In this document: one piece after another, positions 1 to 8,147 of the stretch
How positions within the stretch are numbered: the stretch's first letter is position 1
How the letters are laid out: every line of letters starts with the position of its first letter
Assembly (NCBI GenBank): GCA_003233175.1
Contig: QIKY01000213.1
Span: forward strand, 1 to 41,250
DNA from: Planctomycetaceae bacterium
GTDB lineage: Bacteria > Planctomycetota > Planctomycetia > Pirellulales > Pirellulaceae
Direction: 5' to 3'
Length of the DNA stretch: 41,250 nucleotides
Program-made: the position numbers and the translations under genes
The notes under the pieces: generated by a model
Told to the model about the DNA's origin: nothing
Databases searched by the model: none
What the model saw: the letters and a program-made list of their open reading frames with translations, nothing else

Positions 1-465
1 GTCGGCGAACGGAAGAGCGTCGGAATAGAAGACTGCGCGGTCATCCAAGGTAGTCTGGCAATAAAGCCGTGGCCGTCAGCCGACGTTTTTAACCGACTAG
101 GTCCAGCCGATCGCGCCACGCCCGCGCCGCTGTGTACGTCTGAATACACAAACCGCGAGGTGCGCTCGAATCGACGCCCTTTGTCGCAATACTTTTGGGG
201 TCTGGGCTCCGGTTGGAGGCCCAATGGGTTCTCGGGTTCGCTGTTGTACTCTTCTGTTTTTCGATTGCTCTTCACGCCGGACCGACGATTTGGTACTTAA
301 CCTGTCGGATTTCAAGTTCACGACGAGAAACGTTGCACCTTTAGACGCCATGCGCGTCTTCAATACCTCACACAGCGTGGCTCGACCTCTTTGCCTCCTG
401 CGGGATGCGAGGGTCGGGTTTTCGGTCGCTGGTGGTAAAACGCTTGGTCTATTTTGGAAAGAACC
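1..465. other. Leader region without a recognised gene
   Basis: I recognise no gene here. Plus-strand frame 1 stays open from the left edge to a stop at 298-300, but the residues it would encode look like no known protein and it contains no methionine. The last part is presumably the 5' untranslated region of the DUF11 gene. A short G+C-rich hairpin (gggctcc...ggaggccc) lies near 206-225. No tRNA or rRNA signature was seen. Confidence 0.4.
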
Positions 466-2667
466 ATGGCCAGATCGCGAATTTTCAAGAGTCTTACTTT
501 CCGTCTCCTGCTGGTTTCGGCCATCGTGGCGTTGGGCGTATACGCCATCATGCAAATGCCGCGAGCGAACCCCGAAGGCACGGCGGCGGAAAAACAACCG
601 TCCCCCGAGGTGAAAACCGCCTCGCGGTCAAAACAAATCTCGCTATTGGAGACGGCCCCAGGGCCGGACGACGGCTATGCGGCCCTTCCCGCTCCGGAAA
701 CCACCATGGTTCGCGGACAAAATGAAGAGGAAGCGACGCCGCCCGCCGTGGAAAATCCGCCGTCAGCCGAAAATGCCAGCAGCCGCTACGCACCGCCGTC
801 GTACGATGATGCCAAACCGCCCACGGCGCCAGGTTATTCTCGTTACGGAACGCCGGCGAATGGCGATTCGGCGGGCGCCATCACTCCGCCGCCTTCGTTG
901 CCGCCTTCGGGCAGTTCCAGGTATGGCGATGTCGGAGACCGGTATGCACCCGCCGCCTATGCCACTTCCCCAGCCACTTCCCCAGCGACCGATTCGGCCG
1001 CTCCGGTCGATCCCACGGCATCGCGTTACGGCGACGCGGCAGTTGCCGCCGAACCAGCGGCGACAACGCCCATTCCGCCCAGTGCATCTGCCGACGTCCC
1101 ATCCGCAAGCCCGTCGCCCGCGACGGTAAATCCTTTGCGCGCTGCGGCGGCCAATGAAAACCAACCTGCGCCGCGAGAACCTTATACGGCGCCGTCAAGC
1201 GGCGCGCCGCCGGCAACGAATTTGCCGCCAGCCGGTGCGGCGGCGTCCTTGGCGACTTCCGACGTCGGCGCTGGAATTCCGGGCCCGGTCGCGTTGGAAG
1301 GCCCTCAAACGCCAACCTTGGTGATCGAAAAGAGCGCGCCGGCGGAAATTCAAGTCGGTAAACCGGCCACCTTCCTGATCAAAGTTCGCAATGTGGGACG
1401 CGTCGCGGCGCAGCAGGTGATTGTTCAAGACGAAATTCCCGAGGGTGTTCGATTTGTCGATGCACTTCCCAAACCGACCGTCACCGACGCCGGCCTTGTT
1501 CTCTGGCAGCTTGGCGCCTTGGAGCCGGGCGATGAAACGGTGATTTCGATGCAACTGGTTTCGCTCAACGAAGGCGAGATCGGCAGCGTCGCGACGGTGA
1601 GCTTCCAAGCGCAGGCGTCGGTGCGCACGCGTTCGACCAAGCCGGAACTGCAAATCGAGCAGTCGGCGCCGACAAAAGTCTTGATCGGCGACCCGGTCAC
1701 GGTGGGAATTCGGATCTCGAATCCTGGCTCTGGGTCGACCACCAAAATCGTCCTGGAAGAAGATGTGCCCGAAGGGCTGGCCCATACGGCGGGCCGCCAA
1801 ATCGAATACGAAATCGGCATCCTGCGGCCTGGAGAAGTGCGAGAATTGGAGTTAATCCTGCAAGCGGCCAAGGCCGGCGTGGTGGAAAACCTGTTGATCG
1901 CGCGGGGCGAAGGCAACTTGGTTGTGGAGAGCCGAGCGAAAATCGAAGTGGTGGCGCCGCAACTGGAATTGGCGATCTCCGGCCCAACACGGCGCTATTT
2001 GAATCGTCAGGCGACGTACACTATTGGCGTGACGAACCCCGGCACTGCGGCGGCGAAGAATATTGAATTGATCGCCCGCCTGCCGCGCGGTTTTAAGTTT
2101 GTCGATGCGAACAATGAAGGCCAGTACGAGCCGAAAGCGCACGCCGTGTATTGGAGCCTCGACCAACTGCCGGAAGGCGAGAACGGGCAGGTGCAGGTTT
2201 CCGTGATTCCGAACGAAACCGGCGCTCAAAAGTTACAGGTCGACAGCCGCGCCGCCCTCGGCCTGACCGCTTCGCACGAGCATGTCGTGGCGGTTGAAGG
2301 ACTGGCGGAATTGGTCTTCACGGTGGCCGACTTGGCCGACCCGATTGAAGTCGGGAAAGACACGCTGTATGAAATCACGGTGACGAACACGGGCTCGAAA
2401 ACGGCGGAAAATATCGTCTTCTCGGCCTCCTTGCCGCCGCAGATGAAGCCGCTTGGCGCCGAAGGCCCCACGCGTTGGGATATCAACGGCCAGCAGTTGC
2501 TTTTCCAGCCGGTGGCGCGTTTGAATCCCAACGAAAAACTGACCTTCACCGTACAGGCGCAGGGCTTGGCGGAAGGCGACCAGCGGGTCCGCTTCCAATT
2601 GGAGAGCGCGCAAAACCGAGCCCCGATCATCAAGGAAGAGAGCACCATCGTGTATAGTGAGGAGTAG
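466..2667 (+). CDS. DUF11-repeat surface/envelope protein
   Basis: A 733-residue secreted or membrane-anchored protein. Residues 7-25 form one hydrophobic segment after a basic start, which suits an uncleaved anchor or signal. A Pro/Ala/Ser-rich, probably disordered region follows to about residue 280. It carries four SRY motifs (three as SRYG, one as SRYA), an irregular repeat. The rest is four Ig-like DUF11/CARDB-type beta-sandwich domains, each opening with a phrase such as LVIEKSAP or LQIEQSAP and containing an NxG plus P-E/R-G pattern (VRNVG, DEIPEGV). DUF11 domains are known from cell-surface and OmcB-like proteins; this one has no cysteine-rich pattern. The open frame extends to a TTG at 454, but ATG 466 has GGAAAG at 456-461 with good spacing, so I start there. 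A role in cell-surface structure is inferred. No partner genes are adjacent. Confidence 0.85.
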   Translation: MARSRIFKSLTFRLLLVSAIVALGVYAIMQMPRANPEGTAAEKQPSPEVKTASRSKQISLLETAPGPDDGYAALPAPETTMVRGQNEEEATPPAVENPPSAENASSRYAPPSYDDAKPPTAPGYSRYGTPANGDSAGAITPPPSLPPSGSSRYGDVGDRYAPAAYATSPATSPATDSAAPVDPTASRYGDAAVAAEPAATTPIPPSASADVPSASPSPATVNPLRAAAANENQPAPREPYTAPSSGAPPATNLPPAGAAASLATSDVGAGIPGPVALEGPQTPTLVIEKSAPAEIQVGKPATFLIKVRNVGRVAAQQVIVQDEIPEGVRFVDALPKPTVTDAGLVLWQLGALEPGDETVISMQLVSLNEGEIGSVATVSFQAQASVRTRSTKPELQIEQSAPTKVLIGDPVTVGIRISNPGSGSTTKIVLEEDVPEGLAHTAGRQIEYEIGILRPGEVRELELILQAAKAGVVENLLIARGEGNLVVESRAKIEVVAPQLELAISGPTRRYLNRQATYTIGVTNPGTAAAKNIELIARLPRGFKFVDANNEGQYEPKAHAVYWSLDQLPEGENGQVQVSVIPNETGAQKLQVDSRAALGLTASHEHVVAVEGLAELVFTVADLADPIEVGKDTLYEITVTNTGSKTAENIVFSASLPPQMKPLGAEGPTRWDINGQQLLFQPVARLNPNEKLTFTVQAQGLAEGDQRVRFQLESAQNRAPIIKEESTIVYSEE

Positions 2668-3149
2668 GTTGGGGCGTCGGGCCTGTTGTTTATACCTAAG
2701 TTTTTTGGCTCTGGGGCCGAAGGTTCTCCAAGCGGCCGTATGAAGCAGGAAATGGTCATTTGTTATTTGACAATAGTCATTTGTCATTGGAAGGAGTGAG
2801 CGGAAAATCGATCCCGGCGGGATCCAAGCTATTAGCCGATGGCTGAGCGGAGCGACGCCACCGGTGACACGAAACGCGAAAATTCCGCATCCTGAATGGA
2901 TGCCAGTCCGCCGGCGCGTAGGGCGTAACCGATGACCGCCCACCGTTGGAGTTCACGCTTCAGCGTGTTTTCCTCTTGGATGCCTTTGCTGAAACGTGAA
3001 CACCAACGGTACCTGGCATCCCGCCGGGATGCCAGGTTTGTTGTGTCGGCGAACCGGTGGTGTTCGCTGCGTTCGACCACCGGCTAATGGCTGCCAAGCC
3101 TCCGGCTTGCAACGAACGCCATTGCTGCTTCAAAGGATTTTGCATCGTC
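2668..3149. repeat. Dispersed palindromic repeat cluster, copy 1
   Basis: This gap before yaaA holds no gene. From about 2830 to 3115 it contains inverted segments related to the element at 31584-32006. One arm (attagccgatggctgagcgg) is near 2830. Its diverged complement, running from accggtggtgttcgctgcg into ccaccggctaatgg, is near 3052. The hairpin arms ttggagttcacgcttcagcg and gaaacgtgaacaccaacgg lie between them, with short hairpins of the gcatccNgaaNggatgc and aagcctccggctt types. It looks like a degenerate copy of a non-autonomous repeat. Confidence 0.7.
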
Positions 3150-3938
3150 ATGCTGGCAGTGATCTCTCCGGCCAAATCGCTCAATCTTGCGCCGCACAAG
3201 CCAACCGCGCCCGGTGTCTCTCCGGAATTTCTCGACGACGCCGAGCGGCTGGTGAAGAAACTGCGGCGTTTGTCGCCTCGCGCGCTGGGTGACATGATGG
3301 GCGTCAGCCAGCGTTTGGCGGACTTGAACCACCAGCGTTACGCGGCGTGGTCGCGTCCGTTCACCAGTAAGAACGCCAAGCCGGCCATTTTGATGTTCGA
3401 CGGCGATGTCTACACGGGGCTGGAAGCGGCCTCTTTCCACCAGGTGGATTTCAACTTCGCCCAAAACCATCTGCGCGTTCTTTCCGGCCTCTACGGCGTG
3501 CTGCGTCCGCTCGACTTGATCCAGCCGTATCGGTTGGAAATGGGCGCCACGTTTTCGGTCGGAAGTCGGTCGCTGTACGAATATTGGCGTGAGCGAATCA
3601 CGCCCTCGTTAAACTCCGTTTTGGCGGAGCACAAAACCAAGGTTCTGGTGAACTTGGCCTCCCAGGAATATTTCAAGGCGATCGATCGGAGCGAACTTGT
3701 TGGGCAAGTGGTGACGCCGATCTTTCGCGAAATCAAGGAGGGGAAATCTCGCACGATTGCCACGTTCGCCAAGCGGGCGCGGGGCCGCATGGCGGCTTGG
3801 ATGATTCGCAATCGGGTGGACCAACCGCAGACACTTCGCGACTTCAACGCCGATGGTTACACCTTCGTGGCCGAAGAATCGACTGAGGAACAGTTCGTGT
3901 TCGCCCGCCCACAGCCGAAACCCGTGCAAAAGAGATAG
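3150..3938 (+). CDS. yaaA: Peroxide stress protein YaaA (DUF328 family)
   Basis: A 262-residue cytoplasmic protein, close to the usual ~257 of the YaaA family. It has the family opening LAVISPAKSLN and, further on, FDGDVYTGL, LSGLYGVLRPLDLIQPYRLEMG and VNLASQEYFKAI. In Escherichia coli YaaA is an OxyR-controlled DNA-binding protein that limits intracellular iron and so Fenton damage during peroxide stress. The open frame begins at 3057 inside the upstream repeat; I start at ATG 3150 because the family begins here. AAAGGA at 3132-3137 is a distant ribosome site. The gene stands alone, with a repeat element directly upstream, so any OxyR-like control cannot be read from the sequence. Confidence 0.93.
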   Translation: MLAVISPAKSLNLAPHKPTAPGVSPEFLDDAERLVKKLRRLSPRALGDMMGVSQRLADLNHQRYAAWSRPFTSKNAKPAILMFDGDVYTGLEAASFHQVDFNFAQNHLRVLSGLYGVLRPLDLIQPYRLEMGATFSVGSRSLYEYWRERITPSLNSVLAEHKTKVLVNLASQEYFKAIDRSELVGQVVTPIFREIKEGKSRTIATFAKRARGRMAAWMIRNRVDQPQTLRDFNADGYTFVAEESTEEQFVFARPQPKPVQKR

Positions 3939-4027
3939 GTAGCCGGTTCACGGTCCCAAGGGAAATTGCGACAGACAATAATATATCTGATGGCAAATAA
4001 CCCATTTCCGGTTGCGAAGAAGGGAAA

Positions 4028-4186
4028 CGCAGAGGTCGCAAAGAGGCAGAGGGCCGCAGCGACGAAATGAAAGAAAATCAAATCTCGACGATACTCATCG
4101 GCTGTGCAATTGAATAACATCGCCACCTTAGCCAGGATGACTGGAATTTTTCCTCTGCGGCCCTCTGCCTCTTTGCGTTCTCTGCG
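4028..4186. repeat. 32-bp inverted repeat forming a long hairpin
   Basis: Arms at 4028-4059 and 4155-4186 are inverted copies (about 30 of 32 match) around a loop of about 95 bases. The arms carry the gcaaagaggcagagggccgc word. No open frame of interest lies inside. It resembles a small non-autonomous mobile or REP-like element. The rest of the 3939-4329 gap holds nothing else that I recognise. Confidence 0.75.
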
Positions 4187-4329
4187 TTGAAATATTCACC
4201 TGGAAACCGCAGAGCAATGTCAGGACTTCCGCCGGGGCATGTGGAAATGCGACAACAATCTATCCGACGGTTTAACACCCGTGAACTTACAAAAACAGTG
4301 CGTGTGAAGGGCCGCCGCCAAGCGTGCGT

Positions 4330-5574
4330 TTACTCGTCGGCGTACTGATCGCGAATGACCACAACTTCATCGAGGCGGCTCAAAAACACGTCGACAATCT
4401 GTGGGTCAAAGTGCTGGCTGCGGCCTTCCTCCAAAATGTTCACGCACTTATCCAATGGGAACGGCTCTTTGTAGGGGCGGCGGCTGCTGAGGGCGTCGAA
4501 CACATCCGCCACCGCCGTGATACGGCCTTCGAGCGGGATTTGTTCGCCTTTCAAACCGTTCGGGTAACCCGAGCCATCCCATTTTTCATGGTGTGTGGCG
4601 GCAATGGATCCCGCCATCTTCAGCAGAGGCGATGTGCAGCCTTGCGGTCGTTGTGTGGAAACGGCGGCCTGGACGCCAACGCTCTGTTCGGAATCCCCCT
4701 GGCCGGAATCGGTAATGAGTCCTGAGCAGATATCGGCGCCAAACACACAATGCTTTTTCATCACGGAGAATTCTTCTTCGGTCAATTTACCCGGTTTGAG
4801 AAGAATGGCGTCGGGGATTCCCACTTTTCCCATGTCGTGCAACGTTGCGGCTTGCTCCATCAGCGCGACCGTGTTGTGAGCGAGTCCTAGTTCACGAGCG
4901 ATGATCGCCACGTAACGGCTGACGCGAATCACGTGGCGGCCGGTTTCGTTGTCGCGATATTCGGCGGCCCGCGCCAGACATATCACGACTTCCTCCTGCG
5001 CATGTTGCAGCTCCTGAGTGCGCTGCCGCACTTTGAGTTCGAGATCATCCTGGTGCGACTTCACCAGCAGCGCATTGTGGACGCGGGGCAACAAATCTTG
5101 TGCGTCGAGCGGCTTGGTGAGGAAGTCGGTTGCTCCCAGCTCCAAGGCCTGGATTTTCATTTCCCGGTCGGTTGCGGCGGTCAAAATTAAAACCGGCAGG
5201 TGGGAAAACTGCTTGTCGCAGCGGACTGCGGTCAGAATATCAAGCCCGCTCACATGCGGCATCATGATATCGAGCAGCAGCAGATCCGGCTGTTCTTGAT
5301 ACAAACGCGACAAGGCTTTCGTTGAGTCGGTTTCCGAGACGATGTTCTTGTAACCGGCCGCGCTGAGATGGGCGGAGGCCAGTTTGACGTTCAGCGGCAC
5401 GTCGTCAACAACCATGATCTTGTAGTTGTTCGAACCTTGCTGGCGTTCCGATGTGGCAACGGTCTCGCCATTCAAACATTCGCCGCCCAAGCGTTCGCTG
5501 GAATGCGAGACATTCACCGGTTCGCCCGCAGACTCAAAAGCCTGTGCATCTGACAGATATGTGCTGGTGTTCAT
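4330..5574 (-). CDS. Response regulator with HD-GYP phosphodiesterase domain
   Basis: A 414-residue two-domain regulator. Residues ~50-175 are a CheY-like receiver: acidic pair VVDD, phosphoacceptor Asp102 in LLLLDIMMP, conserved Lys in LTKPLD. A coiled linker leads to an HD-GYP domain at ~190-405 with HDMGK (His246-Asp247), HHEKWDGSGYP (His328, His329, GYP at 336-338) and VADVFDAL. HD-GYP proteins hydrolyse cyclic di-GMP; the metal-ligand pattern looks intact, so activity is likely. About 25 extra residues sit just before HHE. The open frame extends to 5682 inside the upstream kinase gene, but ATG 5574 (MNTSTYLSD) is preferred. It starts 17 bp after the kinase stop codon, so the two are probably co-transcribed and the kinase may phosphorylate this receiver, linking its signal to c-di-GMP breakdown. 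Partnership is inferred from position. Confidence 0.9.
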   Translation of the reverse strand: MNTSTYLSDAQAFESAGEPVNVSHSSERLGGECLNGETVATSERQQGSNNYKIMVVDDVPLNVKLASAHLSAAGYKNIVSETDSTKALSRLYQEQPDLLLLDIMMPHVSGLDILTAVRCDKQFSHLPVLILTAATDREMKIQALELGATDFLTKPLDAQDLLPRVHNALLVKSHQDDLELKVRQRTQELQHAQEEVVICLARAAEYRDNETGRHVIRVSRYVAIIARELGLAHNTVALMEQAATLHDMGKVGIPDAILLKPGKLTEEEFSVMKKHCVFGADICSGLITDSGQGDSEQSVGVQAAVSTQRPQGCTSPLLKMAGSIAATHHEKWDGSGYPNGLKGEQIPLEGRITAVADVFDALSSRRPYKEPFPLDKCVNILEEGRSQHFDPQIVDVFLSRLDEVVVIRDQYADE

Positions 5575-5591
5575 TTTTGGCAGATTTCTTT

Positions 5592-7910
5592 TCAACAAGT
5601 TACGACAAGGTCCGTTGCAGGAATATGCACGCGCGCGGCGAGTTTTTCCAACACGCCAATGGTTTGAACGATTTCCTGACAATGCTCTTGGCCCGCTATT
5701 GTTTCCGCGGCCAGCGCCTCCAAATGGCGGGCAGGTTCGGTAAAGTCGGCGAAACCGGCGCCGCCGGCAGTGCCCACCAAATCGTGCGCTAGGCGTTTGA
5801 GTTCCGCGTTGTCTTGCGCGGCGGAGGCGGCTTGCAAATTCCGTATGAGAGTCTGGAGAAGCTGGCCGAAGTCTTGAACGATTTCCAGAAATATGGCGTT
5901 CTCGGTGGGCAACGTTGATATCAGCCGAGCAGCTATTGGCGCATCCTCAACGGCTGCGCGGTTGTCTGCATCGCCGTCTACGGCAACAACGTTTGCGCCC
6001 GCCGCCGATTTTTCTTCCTGCCGCCATTGCGCAATTTTCTTCACCAGTTCGTCAGGATCGATCGGCTTGGCAAGATAATCGTCGCAGCCGGCAGCCAAGC
6101 ACTTGGCTTTGTCGCCCTTCATGGCGTGCGCGGTGAGAGCGATGATCGGCGTCTGGATATCAAGGCTGCGTAAAGTCGCGGCGGCGGTGTAGCCATCCAT
6201 GACCGGCATCTGCATATCGAGCAGAATCAGGTCGTACTGGTGGGTGGTCGCTTGTTGGACGCCAATCTCGCCGTTTTCGGCGGTATCGACCGAAGTCACG
6301 CCGGCTTGCGTCAGCAGGGCGATGATCAGTTTTCGATTGATCTTGCCATCTTCAACCAACAGGATTCGCGAAGGCGGCAGTTGTGGGGTGGTCGCTTCTG
6401 ATTCTTCGTTGTTCGTTCTGGCGGCAACGCCATCGCCGGGCGGCGACGGAAGCATTTCGGTGTCGGCGAGCGAGCCGATGTCGACGGTCATGGTGAAGGT
6501 GCTGCCGGCGCCAATGGCGCTCTCGACGGTCAGGTCGCCTCCCAGGGAGCGCGCCAAGCGGCGGCTGATCGTGAGCCCCAGACCGGTGCCGCCGAATTCT
6601 CGGGTTACGGAGTTATCGGCCTGCGAAAACGGTGTGAAGATTATTTCCAGTTTGTCGGGCGGAATACCCATGCCGGTGTCGATCACCTCGACTCGCAACC
6701 GATTGCCGCCTTCGTGCTGATCCACCTGGGCGACCATTCGCACGCAGCCCTGCGTGGTGAATTTGATCGCATTGCCGACTAGGTTCACCAGTATTTGGCG
6801 AATCCTGGTGGGGTCGGTATGAACTATTTTTGGCAGTGGGCCGATCCATTGGCAATCGAGTTGCAGCCCGTTTTCAGCCGAGCGAACGCGCATCAAACTG
6901 ACCACTTCCGCCAGCAACGCATGCGGCGCGACGTCCAAGTACTCCAACTCAATTTTGTCGGTCTCGATTTTGGAAAGATCGAGAATGTCGTTGATCAGCG
7001 CCAGCAAATGTTTGCCGCTGGTTTGGATGCTGTGCAGGTAATCTTCACGTTCGGCAGGACTGGTTGCATCGCCTTGGCGGATCAGCAAATCAGTAAATCC
7101 GATAATGCCGTTGAGCGGCGTGCGAATTTCATGACTCATATTCGCCAGGAATTGGCTCTTGGCCTGGTTGCTCGATTCGGCGGCGTTGATAGCGCCTTTG
7201 AGCCGAATGGCGTACGCCACCGCAGTGCGTGCGTTGGCGGCTTCTCTCCGAGCCGATGACACCGACCAGGCGAGCACGACCGCAACCAGGAAAACGCTGG
7301 CCAGAGCCGTTGTGGCGATCACCAAGTGGGCGTGTTCTAGTTGATCGCGGGCGCTGTCCACCAGATCGTCGGAACGCTCGCCGAAGGACTCCGCCTCATC
7401 GATCATTCTACGTATGCTCTCCTTCATCGGAGCGATAGCGAGGTTTGCCGCCGGCGGATCGGTGATCTCGCCTTCCACGACTTGAGCCACCACCCAGAGG
7501 AAGCTGGAGTGGTAGTGAGACACTGTTTGTCGCCACTGAAAAACATGCCGGTGCTGGTCGTCGGCGGGAGTAATTTCAAGCATCAACGCGACTTCATCGT
7601 CGAGTGTCTTCCACTTTTCCCGCCATTTGCGAAGATACCAGTTGCAACACACGTGATCGCCCATGTTGAGAAAAAAGTCTTTTTCATAACGGCGGCAGTT
7701 GAGGGCCGATAATTCAATGTCTTTGGCCAAGCGCGATCGCAGTGTGTTGACACGGAGTTCCCTCCGGGCGACCTCTTTCGACTGCGACGCCTGGTGGAAA
7801 ACAGCGCCTCCCAAGGCGATGATCGGCAAGCAGGCAACGATCGCCACAACGCTCGGGGTGAAGCGTTTGGGTTCGCTGAGACGCGACTGTAGTTCTTTAA
7901 GACGTTTCAC
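5592..7910 (-). CDS. Hybrid sensor histidine kinase with periplasmic sensor, receiver and HPt
   Basis: A 772-residue membrane kinase. A transmembrane helix (~18-38) and a second (~195-215) enclose a helical, probably periplasmic sensor region with no domain I can name. Then come HisKA with His260 in [11 protein letters not shown], an HATPase with GNAIKF, DTGMGIP and FGGTGLGL, a receiver with Asp565 in [11 protein letters not shown], and an HPt domain with His709 in LAHDLVG. The full His-Asp-His relay is therefore present. The longest frame begins at a TTG at 8042. I start at GTG 7910, which has AAGGA seven bases upstream (7918-7922), because no ATG precedes the first helix. The C-terminal two thirds is nearly the same as in the neighbouring kinase at 8148-10784. 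The HD-GYP regulator follows 17 bp downstream. Confidence 0.87.
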   Translation of the reverse strand: MKRLKELQSRLSEPKRFTPSVVAIVACLPIIALGGAVFHQASQSKEVARRELRVNTLRSRLAKDIELSALNCRRYEKDFFLNMGDHVCCNWYLRKWREKWKTLDDEVALMLEITPADDQHRHVFQWRQTVSHYHSSFLWVVAQVVEGEITDPPAANLAIAPMKESIRRMIDEAESFGERSDDLVDSARDQLEHAHLVIATTALASVFLVAVVLAWSVSSARREAANARTAVAYAIRLKGAINAAESSNQAKSQFLANMSHEIRTPLNGIIGFTDLLIRQGDATSPAEREDYLHSIQTSGKHLLALINDILDLSKIETDKIELEYLDVAPHALLAEVVSLMRVRSAENGLQLDCQWIGPLPKIVHTDPTRIRQILVNLVGNAIKFTTQGCVRMVAQVDQHEGGNRLRVEVIDTGMGIPPDKLEIIFTPFSQADNSVTREFGGTGLGLTISRRLARSLGGDLTVESAIGAGSTFTMTVDIGSLADTEMLPSPPGDGVAARTNNEESEATTPQLPPSRILLVEDGKINRKLIIALLTQAGVTSVDTAENGEIGVQQATTHQYDLILLDMQMPVMDGYTAAATLRSLDIQTPIIALTAHAMKGDKAKCLAAGCDDYLAKPIDPDELVKKIAQWRQEEKSAAGANVVAVDGDADNRAAVEDAPIAARLISTLPTENAIFLEIVQDFGQLLQTLIRNLQAASAAQDNAELKRLAHDLVGTAGGAGFADFTEPARHLEALAAETIAGQEHCQEIVQTIGVLEKLAARVHIPATDLVVTC
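5627..7179 (-). repeat. Duplicated kinase module, copy A (copy B at 8184-9789)
   Basis: The stretch coding for HisKA, HATPase, receiver and HPt is repeated at high nucleotide identity at 8184-9789, offset by about 2.56-2.61 kb. For example, the antisense words ttcgccaggaattggctctt and gatcgatcggcttggcaaga occur in both. The two copies differ mainly in the linkers and lie in direct orientation, so recombination or gene conversion between them is possible. Confidence 0.9.
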
Positions 7911-8147
7911 GTTGGAATCCTTCACGCGCCCATTGGGCGCATCTGTTACTCGCCAAGACGATCTTGCGGAATCCGATTGCCAGCTTTGGAGCCCACAACA
8001 AACAACCCATCGTTTGAGGATTGTTCTTTTGAGTCCTACCAAATATAGGACGCTCTTTGCGCAAGTCGCGCGGTGTTTTGCTTCTGCGAGCGCCGCGCGA
8101 AGGCGGCGCCTACAATTGTTTCAACTGAACTAGTCATTCCCATTGGC
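7911..8147. other. Spacer between the two kinase genes
   Basis: No gene is seen. The spacer contains a G+C-rich palindromic patch around 8088-8112 (gcgccgcgcgaaggcggcgc), possibly a REP-type element. It separates the two kinases by 237 bp, so a separate promoter for the second kinase is possible. Confidence 0.4.

Noticed and set aside
1-300. Plus frame 1 open from the window edge
   Set aside because: No methionine and no recognisable protein; may be chance. The 3' end of a gene lying outside the window cannot be excluded.
97-597. Minus-strand 166-residue open frame
   Set aside because: Arg/Ser-rich, no family resemblance, and overlaps the start of the DUF11 gene; a shadow frame.
1195-1800. 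Minus-strand frame inside the DUF11 gene
   Set aside because: Antisense of a strong coding frame, with Arg-rich composition typical of shadows.
2818-3120. CRISPR-like array
   Set aside because: Repeats are inverted and irregular, without equal spacers; no cas genes.
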